DNA of 6,322 nucleotides from Nitrososphaerota archaeon (GTDB lineage: Archaea; Thermoproteota; Nitrososphaeria; Nitrososphaerales; CADDZS01), in assembly GCA_027886785.1 (NCBI GenBank), contig JAPCJV010000108.1, positions 1 through 6,322 on the forward strand, read 5' to 3'. Below, piece after piece: positions 4,679-6,322 of this stretch (the first letter of the stretch is position 1; the number at the start of each line of letters is the position of its first letter). A model generated the notes under the pieces. The model saw only the letters and a program-made list of their open reading frames with translations, was not told where the DNA came from and did no database searches. Position numbers and translations under genes: made by a program.

Positions 4679-5773
4679 ATGGCGCTAGATCTAGTAGGCC
4701 TGAGTATCTCATACCTGAGCGTCTTTGGAATCTTTTCGATTCTTGCTTTGAGCCTGAATCTGGAGTACGGGTTTGCGGGTCAGCCCAATTTCGGCCAGGT
4801 GCTATTCTATGGTCTGGGAGCTTTTTCAGCGGGAATTGTGAGTTCTACTCTATTGCAGTTCTTCTCTGGCGCGGGCATGGGTGATATCTGTAGCATCAAC
4901 CTGCTGGTCAATAGGGAAGCAGTGGCATCAGCAAATGGAGCGGTTACCACCATGATTTGGGTTCTGGCGCTCGTAATCGCAGTTGCAATTGGGGCGGGAG
5001 CTGGATTTCTCGCTTCTTTTCCCGCTCTGAGAGTGAAGGAAGAGTGGTACCTCGGGATGATTCTCTTGGTTGCAGGCGAAATATTTCGGATCACCGTAAG
5101 AAATACGCCCGCATTCTTCTGTGGTTACAATGGGCTTGCGGGATTACTCCAGCCTCTGACGTTTCTGAACAAAGACTTCCCGCCTAACTTTTCTCAGGGT
5201 CTGTACGCGGGATTGATTCTCTTATTCGCGTTGGGATGCTTTCTGGTCGCGCAGAGATTGTCGAATTCGCCTTTCGGAAGGGTTTTGAAAGCTGTCCGGG
5301 ACGATCGAGTGGCTGCCGAGGCTGCCGGGAAAGACATCAACCGGGTCCGAAGACAAGTACTCATCGTTGGTTCCGCAATGGCAGGGCTCGCCGGTGGGCT
5401 GTACGCGTTTTACATCGGAGTTGCAATCGCCGATGATTACATTTCGGCTGTTACCTTCTCCATTTTTGTGATGATCGTCCTCGGAGGCATCGCCAACAAT
5501 AGGGGCGTTTTTATCGGAGTTGCAGTACTTACTGCCCTCGATCGAGGCACGCTTATTTTAGGAGGAAGTTTACAGGGAATTTTTCCCCTCTTCAGTCCGG
5601 ATCTTTTGAGCTATCTTCGCTACTTGTTGGAGGCGGGGTTACTGCTGTTCCTTTTGATGTTCCGCCCCAAAGGAATCTTTCCAGAGGGACGGATCAAAAC
5701 AAAGGCATACACCTTGTTTGATTTTGGCAAAGGGGCTGAGAAAACAAATGAGCAACCAGCAAAGTCCGAGTGA
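4679..5773 (+). CDS. livM: Liv-type amino acid ABC transporter permease LivM
   Basis: This 364-residue protein is the second permease subunit. It has about nine hydrophobic segments and the family motifs EYGFAGQPNFGQVLFYGLGA (29-48), the EAA-type loop SPFGRVLKAVRDDRVAAEAAG (197-217) that docks on the ATPase, GGIANNRG after the following helices, and FRPKGIFPE near the end. An extracytoplasmic stretch at about residues 66-90 is polar. A charged tail of roughly 25 residues follows the last motif. The ATG is directly preceded by eight A residues and no Shine-Dalgarno sequence, and lies 15 bases after the livH stop, so it is probably translated from the livH transcript. Its last 26 bases overlap the start of livG, suggesting coupled translation. 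Family and role are secure; the transported substrate is not fixed by the permease sequence. Confidence 0.93.
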   Translation: MALDLVGLSISYLSVFGIFSILALSLNLEYGFAGQPNFGQVLFYGLGAFSAGIVSSTLLQFFSGAGMGDICSINLLVNREAVASANGAVTTMIWVLALVIAVAIGAGAGFLASFPALRVKEEWYLGMILLVAGEIFRITVRNTPAFFCGYNGLAGLLQPLTFLNKDFPPNFSQGLYAGLILLFALGCFLVAQRLSNSPFGRVLKAVRDDRVAAEAAGKDINRVRRQVLIVGSAMAGLAGGLYAFYIGVAIADDYISAVTFSIFVMIVLGGIANNRGVFIGVAVLTALDRGTLILGGSLQGIFPLFSPDLLSYLRYLLEAGLLLFLLMFRPKGIFPEGRIKTKAYTLFDFGKGAEKTNEQPAKSE

Positions 5774-6322
5774 TTCCATCCTAGAGATTTCGGGACTTCG
5801 AAAGTCCTTCGGAGGGCTGGTCGCAATTGACGGGATAGACCTTTCTATAAAGCGCGGCACGATGACCGGTCTGATCGGCCCCAACGGCAGCGGAAAGACT
5901 ACTCTCTTTAATCTGATCGGGGGGACAATAAAGAAGGATGAGGGCAAGATCCTTTTCGCTGGCAGCAAAATCGAAAGCCTTCCTCCGCACAAGATCTTCA
6001 AGCTTGGTCTGGGTAGAACTTTTCAAAATCCTAGGCTCTATTTCGGGATGACCGTACTCGAGAACGCTCTTACTGTCGCGAAAAATCAGAAAGGAGAGGA
6101 CCCCTTCGTGGCTCCGTTCAAGAGTCGGTGGGAGAGTCAGGAGCTGGAACTTGCTCAGAAAGCTTCTGACCTGTTGAGTTTTCTCGAAATCAGGGAGCTC
6201 TATCCCAAGTGGGCTTCGGAAATTTCTGGAGGCCAGATGAAGCTGCTGCAACTTGCGGCCGCTCTGATGGGGGAACCAAAAATGCTACTCTTAGACGAAC
6301 CAGCTGCCGGAGTGGCCCCCCG
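5748..6322 (+). CDS. livG: Liv-type amino acid ABC transporter ATP-binding protein LivG (3' end cut by window)
   Basis: The frame is open to the window edge: 191 complete codons of a protein usually about 250 residues long. It is one of the two ATPases that power the LivHM channel from the cytoplasmic side. Visible motifs are Walker A GPNGSGKTT (44-52), the Q-loop FQNPRLY (Q93), the ABC signature ISGGQ (159-163) and Walker B KMLLLDEP (178-185) with catalytic E184, followed by AAGVAP. The RTFQNPRLY and DEPAAG wording is characteristic of the LivG branch rather than LivF. Family members usually have LSGGQ or LSYGQ, so ISGGQ is a mild variant. The ATG at 5748 overlaps the livM end by 26 bases in another frame, so co-transcription and coupled translation are likely. 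The D-loop end, H-loop and C-terminal LivG extension lie beyond the window. A livF gene is expected next. Confidence 0.92.
   Translation, partial: MSNQQSPSDSILEISGLRKSFGGLVAIDGIDLSIKRGTMTGLIGPNGSGKTTLFNLIGGTIKKDEGKILFAGSKIESLPPHKIFKLGLGRTFQNPRLYFGMTVLENALTVAKNQKGEDPFVAPFKSRWESQELELAQKASDLLSFLEIRELYPKWASEISGGQMKLLQLAAALMGEPKMLLLDEPAAGVAP

Noticed and set aside
5620..6251. Three minus-strand frames opposite the end of livM and livG
   Set aside because: They lie antisense to the livM C-terminus and the Walker A, Q-loop and signature motifs of livG, with no recognisable features of their own.

Overview
The window looks archaeal. The three free-standing gene starts that can be examined (membrane protein at 321, threonine synthase at 2080, binding protein at 3597) each have an A/T-rich TATA-like box centred about 29-33 bases ahead of an ATG. 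None has a convincing Shine-Dalgarno sequence. That pattern fits archaeal promoters giving leaderless mRNAs. The exported binding protein has no lipobox and carries a Gly/Thr-rich linker and several N-glycosylation sequons, which also fits an archaeon. I cannot name the lineage; a heterotrophic member of the Thermoproteota/Nitrososphaerota or Thermoplasmatota is only a guess.

Layout, left to right. (1) The C-terminal end of a GNAT-type acetyltransferase (1-183, +). (2) A 137-base gap with an inverted repeat and a TATA-like box. (3) A small four-helix membrane protein with clustered histidines (321-767, +), function unknown. (4) A short convergent gap with nested inverted repeats. (5) A PLP-dependent threonine synthase (842-2080, -). 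(6) A 140-base gap holding a T-tract terminator for the gene behind it, a 10-base palindrome and a TATA-like box. (7) A Liv-type solute-binding protein (2221-3597, -). (8) A 115-base divergent promoter region. (9) Two permeases, livH (3713-4663, +) and livM (4679-5773, +), then the ATPase livG (5748 to the window edge, +). There is no gene-free stretch longer than 300 bases.

The main unit is a branched-chain/hydrophobic amino acid (HAAT family) ABC importer split over two divergent transcription units. The binding protein is read leftwards, and the LivH-LivM-LivG membrane and ATPase parts are read rightwards from the same 115-base region. A livF-type second ATPase would be expected just beyond the right edge. 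Threonine synthase lies downstream of the binding protein. Threonine is the precursor of isoleucine, so a metabolic link to branched-chain amino acid supply is possible, but the gene appears to have its own promoter.

I see no clear new biological system. The points most worth checking are the histidine-cluster membrane protein, the compact divergent control region with a perfect palindrome, and the non-ATG start of livH directly behind a three-codon mini-ORF.
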